Below are positions 17,046 through 27,468 of a stretch of 64,000 bases of DNA, one piece after another. The position numbers and the translations under genes are program-made. Numbering within the stretch: position 1 is the first letter of the stretch; each line of letters begins with the position of its first letter. A model generated the notes under the pieces. The model ran no database searches. It saw nothing but the letters and a program-made list of their open reading frames with translations, and was not told where the DNA came from. This DNA is from Parabacteroides hominis (GTDB lineage: Bacteria; Bacteroidota; Bacteroidia; Bacteroidales; Tannerellaceae), in NCBI RefSeq assembly GCF_014287585.1, contig NZ_JACOOJ010000001.1:248001-312000 (forward strand), given 5' to 3'.

Positions 17046-18590
17046 ATGAAAAGAGCTTTACTTATCTGGGCGGCGATGGCTTGCATGGCTGTCCATTCGG
17101 TTCCGGCACAAGATGCTGCTGTAAACAAAATCATCGAAATCGGTCAAACGGACAATCAGGTGATGGATCATTTGGATGTACTCACCAACCGCATCGGCGG
17201 CCGCGTGATCGGCTCGAATGCTTATGACAATGCGGTCGACTGGGTGTCCTCCAAGTTTAAGGAATGGGGACTGGAAGTCGAACTGCAGGAAGCCGGTACG
17301 TTGCCGGTCGGCTTCAACCGCGGACCGTGGTTCGGCAAACTGTTAGGTGAGAACGGGATGGAACTGCATTTCGTCACTCCCTCTTACACTGCCGGGACAA
17401 AGGGAGTGCAACGTGGACATGTCTTACAGGAACCGCTCACCCAAAGCGAATTCGACCGTATAAAAGGGCAATTGAAAGGGGCTTGGGTGCTGATTAACGG
17501 AAAGAATGTCGGCTGGCCGGTCGACCGTTCCGCTAAAGGCGACTCCATCCGTGCCGCCATCATTGCCGAAAACAATGAAACAGCCAAGAAAAACCGCCAG
17601 ATCATGGAGGATAACTGGCGCAACAATACCGACAACCCGCTGTTGCCGTTGAAAGAGGATGTCCCGGCTCTGTTCTACAAACAGATGTGCGAGGCCGGCG
17701 CATTGGGCTTTATCCAATCGGCTACCGTCCCTTTGCGCGCTCTCTATGACAAGGCTGTTATGCACGATCCGACTTTCACCTTCGACAACCTGCCGGACGT
17801 TTGCGACATCAAGTTGGACGAACACCAATATGCGACCATCAAGCAGATGGTAAAGGAACGCCGTACCTTTTTCCTTGAATTCGATATCCGCAACCATTTC
17901 CGTATGGGACCGGTGAAATACTATAATGTGATCGGTAAGATCAAAGGGACCAAATACCCGAACGAGTATGTGATGGCGAGCGGTCATTTGGATGCGTTCG
18001 ACGTGGCGACAGGTGGCGTGGACTGCGGTTCCGGCGTCACTCCGGTGATGGAAGCGGCCCGAATGATCATGAAATCCGGCGCAAAGCCTAAACGGACGAT
18101 GTTGTTCTGTGCTTTCGCAGGCGAAGAATTCGGATTGTTAGGTTCTACAGCCTGGGTAAAAGCCAATAAGGATAAGTTAGATAAAATCTCCAACCTGTTC
18201 AACCGCGACGGCGGCCCGACACCTCCCGTCGGACTCGATGTACCGAAAGCGATGTACCGGGATTTCGTGAAGATATGCGAACCGATCAGGAAGATCCGCC
18301 CCGACTACCCCTTCGAAGTGAAAGAAGCCGGCCCGTTCACCAAACCGTCGCAACCGGGCGGCACGGATGCTTCGGTCTTTGCTGTTGAAGCTGTCCCGAC
18401 TATCGACTTCAACGAAAAGGACATCAAAGGCTACAACTTCAGCTACGGCGAAATCTGGCACACCGAACGCGACACGTACAGCAAAAGCATCCCGGAATAT
18501 CAGGAACATGCCGCCACGGTGATGGCGATCGTGACGTTAGGAGTGGCGAACTTGGATCATTTGCTGTCGAGAGAAGGTTTGTATAAGTAG
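17046..18590 (+). CDS. M28-family zinc peptidase (secreted)
   Basis: 514 residues with a signal peptide (MKRALLIWAAMACMAVHSVPAQ). A PA-like insert (about 100-220) precedes the catalytic M28 domain. The zinc/catalytic residues are recognisable: GHLDAFD (His314), GGVDCGSG, FAGEEFGLLGS (the Glu pair), NRDGGP, and a late His in EIWHTERDT. These enzymes are aminopeptidases or carboxypeptidases, here probably periplasmic or outer-membrane associated. It is monocistronic, with ABC-F downstream under a separate promoter. Confidence 0.92.
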   Translation: MKRALLIWAAMACMAVHSVPAQDAAVNKIIEIGQTDNQVMDHLDVLTNRIGGRVIGSNAYDNAVDWVSSKFKEWGLEVELQEAGTLPVGFNRGPWFGKLLGENGMELHFVTPSYTAGTKGVQRGHVLQEPLTQSEFDRIKGQLKGAWVLINGKNVGWPVDRSAKGDSIRAAIIAENNETAKKNRQIMEDNWRNNTDNPLLPLKEDVPALFYKQMCEAGALGFIQSATVPLRALYDKAVMHDPTFTFDNLPDVCDIKLDEHQYATIKQMVKERRTFFLEFDIRNHFRMGPVKYYNVIGKIKGTKYPNEYVMASGHLDAFDVATGGVDCGSGVTPVMEAARMIMKSGAKPKRTMLFCAFAGEEFGLLGSTAWVKANKDKLDKISNLFNRDGGPTPPVGLDVPKAMYRDFVKICEPIRKIRPDYPFEVKEAGPFTKPSQPGGTDASVFAVEAVPTIDFNEKDIKGYNFSYGEIWHTERDTYSKSIPEYQEHAATVMAIVTLGVANLDHLLSREGLYK

Positions 18591-18617
18591 TTACTTTCAG
18601 ACCAAGCCGAAAGTAAC
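18590..18617 (+). terminator. Possible terminator hairpin after the M28 gene
   Basis: GTTACTTTC (18590-18598) pairs with GAAAGTAAC (18609-18617) across a 10-base loop, followed shortly by a T run. It is weak but well placed. Confidence 0.45.
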
Positions 18618-18629
18618 AGATATTTTTCG

Positions 18630-18638
18630 TACCTTTGC
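18630..18638 (+). promoter_or_regulatory. -7 box of the ABC-F gene
   Basis: TACCTTTGC, identical to the rplY -7 box, about 35 bp before the ATG at 18673. There is no good -33 box. Confidence 0.65.
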
Positions 18639-18657
18639 ACACTCAAAAGCAAATTAA

Positions 18658-20286
<1,629 letters not shown>

Positions 20287-20369
20287 ACAAGCATTGATAA
20301 CTTTCCAGAAGAAGAACCAGATATGCGGATGACGCATATCTGGTTCTTTCTCCGATACCTTCCCTGTAT

Positions 20370-22229
20370 ATGAAAAAAAGAATCCTCTTCCTCCTTGCCC
20401 TATATTTCATGTGGTTACCGCTACTGGCAATCCAGAAGCCTGTGTTCATGTTGTACCACCATGCCTTAGCGAGCGGATGTTCGCTAATCGATTACCTTAA
20501 GGTAATTACACATGGGTTACTGTTGGACTGTACGATAGCCGGCTATCTGACGGCGTTACCTTTGCTGATGACGTTAGTTTCGGTATGGTTGCCGGGATCT
20601 TTTTACAGGAAACTGCTGAAAGGATATTTCGGAATCATGGCGGTATCGATCGCAGCGATCTTTTCCGTGGATGTGGCTTTATACGGCTACTGGGGATTCA
20701 GGCTGGATGCAACGCTTTTCTTCTATCTTCAATCACCCGGCGATGCGATGGCAAGTGTACCGCTGGGGCAATTCTTTGCCCAATTGCTGATGTTCGCCGT
20801 ATATGCTTTCGGGATATATTGGGTGTTGAAGAGGTTTATCGTTCCGCTCTTCCCTGAAACACAGGTGCGAAAACGATTAGGCGGAAGCCTTATCTTTATC
20901 CTATTGGGAGGAATACTTTTCATTCCGATACGGGGAGGCGTCACGACTTCGACGGCGAATGTGGGGATGGTATATTTCAGTAAGAACCAGTTCCTCAACC
21001 ATTCAGCAATCAATCCTTGTTTCAGCCTGATCGCTTCGCTTAGCAAGCAGCAGGATTTTGCGGCACAGTTCAATTTCTTCCCGGAGGAGGAAAGGGAGGA
21101 GATAATGGGAACCTTGTCCACGCACTCCCGCATGGAGTGCGGGAATGAGGAAGGCGACACGATACCGCAAGCCCTTCTCAATACCTCGCGGCCGAATATA
21201 TTGATTATCCTGATGGAAAGTTTCTCGGCAAATGCGATCGGAGCGGTCGGCGGAGATTCCGCCATTACGCCTAACCTGAACCGGCTGAGCCGGGAAGGAG
21301 TGCTTTTCACGAATATGTATGCCAATTCGTTCCGAACAGACAGAGGAATCGTTTCGGTATTGAACGGATATTTAGCACAGCCGACCACTTCCATCATGAA
21401 GTATCCGGCAAAGAGCCAAACGCTACCTTCCATTGCCAAGAGCCTGACAAACGAAGGATATGTCGCCGACATGCTGTATGGCGGAGACATCAACTTCACC
21501 AATATGCAGAGTTATTTCTTCAGTTCCGGTTACAGCCGGATCACGGCAGACCGTGATTTCCCACTCACCAGCCGCCTGAGTAAATGGGGAGCGAACGACG
21601 ATGTGACGTTTCGCCACCTGTACGAAGACATCAAAAACCGGGACAGCCAGGTCCCCTGGCTCAGTACCTTCCTGACGTTAAGCAGCCATGAGCCGTTTGA
21701 AGTACCCTATCACCGGTTGGACGGAATGGGACTGTATCCAAACTCGGTTGCTTTCACGGACAGTTGTATCGGCAATTTCATAGATAAATTGAAAGAACTG
21801 CCGGCGTGGAAGAATACGCTGGTTATTTTCGTTTCCGACCACGGATATCCTTATCCGAAAGATGTGACGGGCTATGAGCCCCGCCGCTACCATATCCCGA
21901 TGCTCTGGATCGGCGGTGCGGTGAAAGAACCTGTCGTGATCGACAAATATGCCAATCAGACAGATCTTGCCGCCACCTTGTTGAACCAGTTAGGGATCGA
22001 TCACGACGCTTTCACTTTCAGCCGGAATATCCTAAGCTCCGATTATCTGGAATATGCTTTCTATACTTATTCCAACGGGTTCGGGTTTATCGACAGTACC
22101 GGAATTTCCGTCTATGACAACGAAGGAAACAAACCGCTGATCGAAACACCCCGCGAAGGCAGTGACCTGAGACTTCGCAAGGGAAAAGCATTGCTGCAAA
22201 CACTGTATGACGATTTAGGAAACCGGTAA
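20370..22229 (+). CDS. LTA-synthase-like membrane sulfatase/phosphoglycerol transferase
   Basis: 619 residues. Five N-terminal membrane helices (about 1-200) precede an extracytoplasmic alkaline-phosphatase-fold domain (about 270-600). The metal/nucleophile motifs are NILIILMESFSANAIG, the NSFRTDRG nucleophile Thr, LSSHEPF and VSDHGYPYPKD. Such enzymes transfer phosphoglycerol or phosphoethanolamine to envelope glycans or lipids. Bacteroidetes lack LTA, so the acceptor is unknown. It is transcribed alone, 83 bp after the ABC-F gene. Confidence 0.88.
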   Translation: MKKRILFLLALYFMWLPLLAIQKPVFMLYHHALASGCSLIDYLKVITHGLLLDCTIAGYLTALPLLMTLVSVWLPGSFYRKLLKGYFGIMAVSIAAIFSVDVALYGYWGFRLDATLFFYLQSPGDAMASVPLGQFFAQLLMFAVYAFGIYWVLKRFIVPLFPETQVRKRLGGSLIFILLGGILFIPIRGGVTTSTANVGMVYFSKNQFLNHSAINPCFSLIASLSKQQDFAAQFNFFPEEEREEIMGTLSTHSRMECGNEEGDTIPQALLNTSRPNILIILMESFSANAIGAVGGDSAITPNLNRLSREGVLFTNMYANSFRTDRGIVSVLNGYLAQPTTSIMKYPAKSQTLPSIAKSLTNEGYVADMLYGGDINFTNMQSYFFSSGYSRITADRDFPLTSRLSKWGANDDVTFRHLYEDIKNRDSQVPWLSTFLTLSSHEPFEVPYHRLDGMGLYPNSVAFTDSCIGNFIDKLKELPAWKNTLVIFVSDHGYPYPKDVTGYEPRRYHIPMLWIGGAVKEPVVIDKYANQTDLAATLLNQLGIDHDAFTFSRNILSSDYLEYAFYTYSNGFGFIDSTGISVYDNEGNKPLIETPREGSDLRLRKGKALLQTLYDDLGNR

Positions 22230-22280
22230 TAATTAATAATTAAGAATTAAAAAATCCATCATTCTTAATTATTAATTATT
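22228..22280. terminator. AT-rich bidirectional hairpin
   Basis: A perfect 20-bp inverted repeat (22228-22247 and 22261-22280, AATAATTAATAATTAAGAAT) between the convergent sulfatase and YwqK-like genes. It probably terminates both. Confidence 0.6.
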
Positions 22281-22290
22281 AATTCTTGAT

Positions 22291-22770
22291 TTACGTTCCT
22301 TCCTGCTTCTCTTCGGAGATCAATCGCCCATCATCGTTCCAGGTACGCCAAATGCCGCTTTTCTTTCCTCTGGTATAGAACATCTCGAAGCGGAGAACGC
22401 CTTTATCGTTCCACACCCGCCAAGGTCCGTCTTTCTGCCCCTCTTTATAGGAAGCGATACCGGTCAGTTGTCCGGCTTCGTTATAAGTACGCCATTCTCC
22501 ATGAAAAATGCCGTGATAGTAAGAACGGACTTCCGCAATCTTGCCATCGGGATAGTAAATCACATAAGTCCCTTCGGGGCGGCCGTCTTTGAGGAAAAGT
22601 TCCATCTTCAACATACCGTCGTCGTAAAACTCGGTATAACGGCCAGTGTAAGGAGTCGTTTGAGACTCGTCCGTATAATACTGGCCTTCGCTAAGGAACA
22701 AGTCCTGCGCCTGGATCACCAGGGCAGAACTTGCCAATAATGTTGATGTCAATAATAATCTCTTTATCAT
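22291..22770 (-). CDS. Secreted MORN/YwqK-repeat protein
   Basis: 159 residues with a signal peptide (MIKRLLLTSTLLASSALVIQAQ) and about five imperfect repeats of the type YxxGxxxGxWxxYxxxGxL (for example YPDGKIAEVRSYYHGIFHGE). This is the MORN-like repeat of YwqK family proteins. It starts 5 nt after the stop of the Big2/beta-helix lipoprotein gene and is the last gene of that operon. It is likely surface or periplasmic. Function is unknown; annotation as an antitoxin by family name would not be justified here. Confidence 0.82.
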   Translation of the reverse strand: MIKRLLLTSTLLASSALVIQAQDLFLSEGQYYTDESQTTPYTGRYTEFYDDGMLKMELFLKDGRPEGTYVIYYPDGKIAEVRSYYHGIFHGEWRTYNEAGQLTGIASYKEGQKDGPWRVWNDKGVLRFEMFYTRGKKSGIWRTWNDDGRLISEEKQEGT

Positions 22771-22775
22771 CTTTT

Positions 22776-24416
22776 TTAATATTCAGTGTTCTGCGGGTCC
22801 CAGTTTGTCCAACCGGCTGTCCAATCGTTCGTTCCGTCAAAAGCTCCTTTGTAGGTTACTTTTTCGAAGAAGCTGTTGTTCAAGACTTCGTCGACAAATT
22901 CGGCTCCTTGTACGGCAGAAGCAACGACAGAAGAATAGTCACCGTCTTTCGATACAATCTCGTTGGTGGTTGCCAAAGTCGTATTGTTACCTGCCCGGTT
23001 GAAGAAGTTCTCGCTTACCTTTTCATCATCGTAGAAGTTCTTCCACATACCGGCGAAGATTACGTTCTTGACGGCGATACCGTCGTTTGCCGTACCTTTC
23101 TTATCCGTTGCACGAAGTCCGTAAGGCCATCCCGTGAATACGGAGTTGTAGACATTCAAGCTCGAATTACGGCGCAGGTGCATGGCTGCCTGAAATTTAC
23201 CTCCTTTGGCTCCGTTGGCGGCATCGGCTGTCTTTGCCTCAACCTCGGCTTGCGTCATATCAGATACTTTTCCATAGAACGGGCCGATCAAGGTCACGTT
23301 GGAGAAGACCGGCTTCGTAAGCGGGGTGTTAGAAGAACCGCTTGCGTCATTATCGGATTCGAAGCCGTTAGAGTCGGAAGTATCAGCAATATCCTTGTCA
23401 CGTACGCTCAACAGGAACTGCAAATTACCCGTATAGCCGTAATCGGTATCGAAATCATCGTCCCAACCCTTGTAAGCCACCAGATGCTTGGCATTGACCG
23501 TTCCACCGAACCATTCATACGAATCGTCATTGGAATAAGACACCTGTACGAATTCCACTTCCGTACCGCTACCGACACCACCGAATGTCAGACCGTTGAT
23601 CTCCTTGTCCGGTTCCAAAGGATAGCCGGCAAATTCAATGCGGACATATTTCAGCTTACCGGAACTCTCACCGTTAAATTCATCAGAGGTCGTATTGCCA
23701 TATTCCGTTCCGGGTCCACCCTCGATAACCGGTCTTTTTGTCTGGTTTACACGAGCATTCCCGCAGATAATCAAACCACCCCAGTCTCCCGTCACACGTT
23801 TGCCCGGTTCTTTATCGGAAGTAAAGACGATCGGTTTGTCAACCGTACCCTCAGCCATGATCTTCGCACCCGGTTCGATAATCAAAGAGGCTGCCTTTTC
23901 ACCGGAAGAAACAGATACACCCTTGATAACCGTTCCTGCTTCAATTGTCAACGTAGCACCCGACTTTACATAAACAAAGCCTTTCAGATAGTTTTTATCA
24001 GCAGCATTCAGCGTAAGATCGGAAGTAATCTCTCCCTCCAGAGTCACCTCTTTGGAAGACGGTGCATCATTAGAAACAGTCACGGAGCAAGTTGCCGTCT
24101 TATTGCCATCCTTTGTCGTAGCGGTGATCGTGGCAGTACCCTCGGCAACCCCTGTCACCTTACCGGCATCTACCGTTGCCACCTTTTCATCGGAGGAACT
24201 CCATGTTATCGTTTTATCCGTTGCATCGTCCGGAGTAATCGTGGCGGACAATGTCACAGACTCGCCCACCTTGACAGTTGCAGTCGTCGGACTTACGGCA
24301 ACAGCCGACACGGCTATGGAGCCATCGGGCTTGTCATCTTCACTACAAGATACAGTTCCAAACATAACGGCCAGTGCACATACAGAGGCCAAACCTTTCA
24401 ATAGAAATCTGTTCAT
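22776..24416 (-). CDS. Lipoprotein with Big2 Ig-like domain and right-handed beta-helix
   Basis: 546 residues. A lipobox (FGTVSC) is followed by a Big2 domain (about 35-115, with VTLSATITPDDATDKTITWS) and a long Gly/Asn/Val-rich region (about 130-546) typical of parallel beta-helix surface proteins (TVIKGVSVSSGEKAASLIIE, IFAGMWKNFYDDEK). The anchoring Cys is followed by S-E-D-D, which resembles the lipoprotein export signal for surface display in Bacteroidetes. It lies 44 nt after the TonB-dependent receptor gene, so it is probably its surface partner, analogous in position to a SusD. The ligand is unknown. Confidence 0.85.
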   Translation of the reverse strand: MNRFLLKGLASVCALAVMFGTVSCSEDDKPDGSIAVSAVAVSPTTATVKVGESVTLSATITPDDATDKTITWSSSDEKVATVDAGKVTGVAEGTATITATTKDGNKTATCSVTVSNDAPSSKEVTLEGEITSDLTLNAADKNYLKGFVYVKSGATLTIEAGTVIKGVSVSSGEKAASLIIEPGAKIMAEGTVDKPIVFTSDKEPGKRVTGDWGGLIICGNARVNQTKRPVIEGGPGTEYGNTTSDEFNGESSGKLKYVRIEFAGYPLEPDKEINGLTFGGVGSGTEVEFVQVSYSNDDSYEWFGGTVNAKHLVAYKGWDDDFDTDYGYTGNLQFLLSVRDKDIADTSDSNGFESDNDASGSSNTPLTKPVFSNVTLIGPFYGKVSDMTQAEVEAKTADAANGAKGGKFQAAMHLRRNSSLNVYNSVFTGWPYGLRATDKKGTANDGIAVKNVIFAGMWKNFYDDEKVSENFFNRAGNNTTLATTNEIVSKDGDYSSVVASAVQGAEFVDEVLNNSFFEKVTYKGAFDGTNDWTAGWTNWDPQNTEY

Positions 24417-24460
24417 AATAAAAACATTTTGTTTGTAATAGAAATATATTCTTATTCACT

Positions 24461-27259
24461 TTAAAACTTGAGGGAAACACCTACATTAATATCCACTCCC
24501 GGACGGTAGCTGCGCACCAGCTGTTCCCGTTCACGCTTACCTCCGTTCTCGTCCGTCAGCTTCACGAACTGCTTGTATTCGATTTTGGAGTTCAGCATAT
24601 CCTGGATTCCCGCCTTGATCTCGACGACCTTGCCGATCTTCTTCGAGAAGGTCAGATCCAGAGAGTTACGAGGCATCTCGTATATGTCGGGAATATCTTC
24701 ATTCTGGTTCTGCATCGGGACACCGACCGACTCGATACGCTTCCCGATACGATTGTAAAGTAGCGAGGCGGAGATTCCATTGTCGTCATGCTGATAAAAC
24801 AGGCCGGCATTCACCAGATAAGGAGATTGCCCCGCCAACGGCCGGTCACGTTCAGGCGCTCCTTCCTCAAAGCGGACACGGCTATGGATATAGGCGGCAT
24901 TGCAAACCAGGCTCAACCCTCTCAATCCGATAAAGTCGAGGCTTTTCTTCACATCCAACTCAATGCCGAACGTCTCGGCATTCTTCGCATTGTGGTAGGT
25001 ATATTGCAGACCGGAACCCGCCTCGTTATAGGTTTCCTCGATCGGGTCCTTGAACCGTTTGTAGAAGGCCCCGGCCGTTATCATCTCGCCGGAAGCCGGA
25101 TAGAATTCATAACGCACCTCCAGGTTGTCTGCATAAGCGTTCTTCAATCCGGTGTTACCGACGATATTCGCATCCCGCTCGAAATTGAAATACACATATG
25201 GCACTACCTCGCGGAACTCCGGCCGGTTGACCGAACGACCGTAAGCGGCACGCACAAGGTGTTTCGCAGACAGGTTGTAAGAGATATTGACGGAAGGGAA
25301 GAAATCGGCCGTCCGGTTATCCAGGTGAACAGGAGTCGTACCGTCCGAACTGTAACCATCCATTTTCAGGTTATAATATTCCATGCGGACACCGATATTG
25401 GCATTCAGCGCCTCCCCGTAGTTCAACTTGGCAGAGACATAAGCGGCTCCCAGGATATTTTCGGAAGTATAGGAGTCGCTGTTCGTCGTCGTCTCACGCA
25501 TCCATATCCGGTCTGCCGAAATGTTTTCGTCACTGAACAACCCCGTATAATCCCAGTCGGCATACCGGTCATACCCTTTGCCTAACAGGTTGTAACCGAA
25601 CCGGCGGGCATCGAACGTACGGCTCTTGTATTCTCCATAGACACCACCGTTAAGTAAAGGGGCGAACTTGTCGGAGACAGCGAACTTATGTTCATAATTG
25701 GCGGCGAGCGAAGCACTGTGATCCTTCAAGTCCTGATAATAGCGCATCGGATCGGAGACGTAATAGTCCGGTAAGTCCGTCTTCGTCTCGTCGAGGATGG
25801 AATTCACGATCTTGCGGTCCGGCTCCCGGTAGGATGCAAAGGCATAGCCCGCAGTCCAGTCTACTTTGTTGATATTCTCCTGCAACGTATGCGTGCCGCC
25901 GAGTTGCCCTGAGTAGGTCGTACGTCCGGTATAAAGGGATTCCCACTTGCGGATATCCTTGTCGGAATAGTAGTTCATTCCTTCCCGTTGTGTCAGAGCG
26001 GAAACACCGCGTTGGCTGAAAAAGTTACGGAACTCGTACTTATGATCGCCTTTCATAAACGACCAGTTGAACAGGGCTCCTAACTTGGAGGTATTCTTAT
26101 ATCGGACATCGTTGTACTCAAAGCGTGGACGTGAGACATCGTTCGCCACATCATAGGTGATATAGTTGTTATTCACCGTCTCCGAATAATCGTAGCCGGT
26201 ACTCCAGTTCACATTCGTGATATTCCCGATCTTCCAGTCGCCTGCATCATACGAACGGTGCGAGGTGAGCGATATCTTCTGGTCCGGGATAGCCGTGAAC
26301 CGATTGATCCCCCAACGCTGGTTGATCCGGCGTGTAAAGGCAGCGGCTTCTTCTGTCGAATAATCCCCTAAATGAGAAGGAGAAGAGGATGGCAGACTCC
26401 GCATCCCGGCTCCGAATCCGAGGTAGTCTTTCCAGCTCCCGTTCGTCAGCTGGAAACTGCGGAAAGTGGCATTCGTATTGAATCCCATCTGGTAAGAGAC
26501 GTTTAAGGTATTCCCGTCCGGTATATTCTTGGTCATCACTTGCACGAAACCGCCGGAGAAATCGGCCGGTAGTTCGGCAGACGGACTTTTATAGACCATC
26601 ATATTGTCGATCAGAGAAGAAGGGAGCACATCGAACGAGAAGGCCCGGCTGTCCGTCTCGCTCGAAGGAGTGGTTGCATTGTTCAGCCAGACATTATTAT
26701 ATCGTTGCGCCAGCCCCCGGACCACCACAAAGCGGTCATCCACGATCGTAAGCCCCGGAATACGGCGCAACACCTCGGCGGCATCACTGTCCTGTGTCTT
26801 GCCGATCTGCTGGGCTGAAATACCGCTTACGACCGGCAGGCTTTTCCGCACCGTATTGATAATGGCGGTTTCCGTTCCTAACTTCCGCTGTGCTACGACC
26901 ACCACGTTCTGAAGTTGCAGGTCGGCATCGGACAGTTCGATCCTCAGCACCGACTCCTGATGTGCCTTCACTACCACATCCCGGATCGTTTCCGACTTAT
27001 AAGACACATAAGAAGCGACTAACGTATAGGTTCCCGGTTTCACGTTCTCGATACGAAAGTTACCATCTACATCTGCAATCGCCCCCACCGTGGTCCCTTC
27101 GATCACCACTGAAGCGCCGATCAGGGTATCCTTGAACTTGGCATCCGAAACCGTCCCGCAGATGACACCTGTTTGTGCCTCTGCCGACAGCGAGAAAATG
27201 CTTCCTAACAATAACAGGAGAAATATCTTTGCATTCTTTATTTCACACTTGCTTCTCAT
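24461..27259 (-). CDS. TonB-dependent outer-membrane receptor with carboxypeptidase-regulatory-like domain
   Basis: 932 residues. A signal peptide is followed by a CarboxypepD_reg-like domain (about 32-110), a plug domain (about 125-230, with QDSDAAEVLRRIPGLTIVDD) and a 22-stranded barrel ending with the C-terminal Phe (VSLKF). It differs from the SusC type in length and plug and has no SusD next to it; its partner is the Big2/beta-helix lipoprotein. A minus-strand TACTTTTGC box at 27288-27296 lies about 30 bp upstream. The substrate cannot be told. Confidence 0.92.
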   Translation of the reverse strand: MRSKCEIKNAKIFLLLLLGSIFSLSAEAQTGVICGTVSDAKFKDTLIGASVVIEGTTVGAIADVDGNFRIENVKPGTYTLVASYVSYKSETIRDVVVKAHQESVLRIELSDADLQLQNVVVVAQRKLGTETAIINTVRKSLPVVSGISAQQIGKTQDSDAAEVLRRIPGLTIVDDRFVVVRGLAQRYNNVWLNNATTPSSETDSRAFSFDVLPSSLIDNMMVYKSPSAELPADFSGGFVQVMTKNIPDGNTLNVSYQMGFNTNATFRSFQLTNGSWKDYLGFGAGMRSLPSSSPSHLGDYSTEEAAAFTRRINQRWGINRFTAIPDQKISLTSHRSYDAGDWKIGNITNVNWSTGYDYSETVNNNYITYDVANDVSRPRFEYNDVRYKNTSKLGALFNWSFMKGDHKYEFRNFFSQRGVSALTQREGMNYYSDKDIRKWESLYTGRTTYSGQLGGTHTLQENINKVDWTAGYAFASYREPDRKIVNSILDETKTDLPDYYVSDPMRYYQDLKDHSASLAANYEHKFAVSDKFAPLLNGGVYGEYKSRTFDARRFGYNLLGKGYDRYADWDYTGLFSDENISADRIWMRETTTNSDSYTSENILGAAYVSAKLNYGEALNANIGVRMEYYNLKMDGYSSDGTTPVHLDNRTADFFPSVNISYNLSAKHLVRAAYGRSVNRPEFREVVPYVYFNFERDANIVGNTGLKNAYADNLEVRYEFYPASGEMITAGAFYKRFKDPIEETYNEAGSGLQYTYHNAKNAETFGIELDVKKSLDFIGLRGLSLVCNAAYIHSRVRFEEGAPERDRPLAGQSPYLVNAGLFYQHDDNGISASLLYNRIGKRIESVGVPMQNQNEDIPDIYEMPRNSLDLTFSKKIGKVVEIKAGIQDMLNSKIEYKQFVKLTDENGGKREREQLVRSYRPGVDINVGVSLKF

Positions 27260-27287
27260 TCCTTATTACTTGTTTCATTTATTTGCG

Positions 27288-27296
27288 GCAAAAGTA
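27288..27296 (-). promoter_or_regulatory. -7 box of the TonB receptor operon
   Basis: TACTTTTGC on the minus strand, a TAnnTTTG match at a sensible distance from the start at 27259. The DNA upstream (27308-27340) carries imperfectly related TTGCA/TGCAA words that could bind a regulator; this is weak. Confidence 0.55.
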
Positions 27297-27436
27297 CAGG
27301 GGGGGTATTGCAATGGGATGTAAACAGCATTACAATGCAAAAACAATTATTACGATTTGTTTGCAGGCATGGACCGGCTAAACCTGCCTTATGGCAGATT
27401 TTAAGACAAACTCTTCTACCGGAAAGCTATTTATAG

Positions 27437-27444
27437 TATCTTTG
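27437..27444 (+). promoter_or_regulatory. -7 box of the AAA-ATPase/nuclease gene
   Basis: TATCTTTG, 25 bp before the ATG at 27469. It lies downstream of an alternative in-frame ATG at 27391 and so supports the shorter start. Confidence 0.6.
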
Positions 27445-27468
27445 AAGACAATTAATCTAAATAATCCG

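Noticed and set aside
22731..24404. A 557-codon open frame on the plus strand opposite the Big2/beta-helix lipoprotein
   Set aside because: It is fully antisense to a well-supported lipoprotein gene, has no recognisable domains and reads as low-complexity basic sequence produced by codon bias.
27391..27468. Longer N-terminus for the AAA-ATPase/nuclease
   Set aside because: A -7 promoter box (27437-27444) lies inside this stretch, and family proteins start at MxxxRKLPIGIQxFE.
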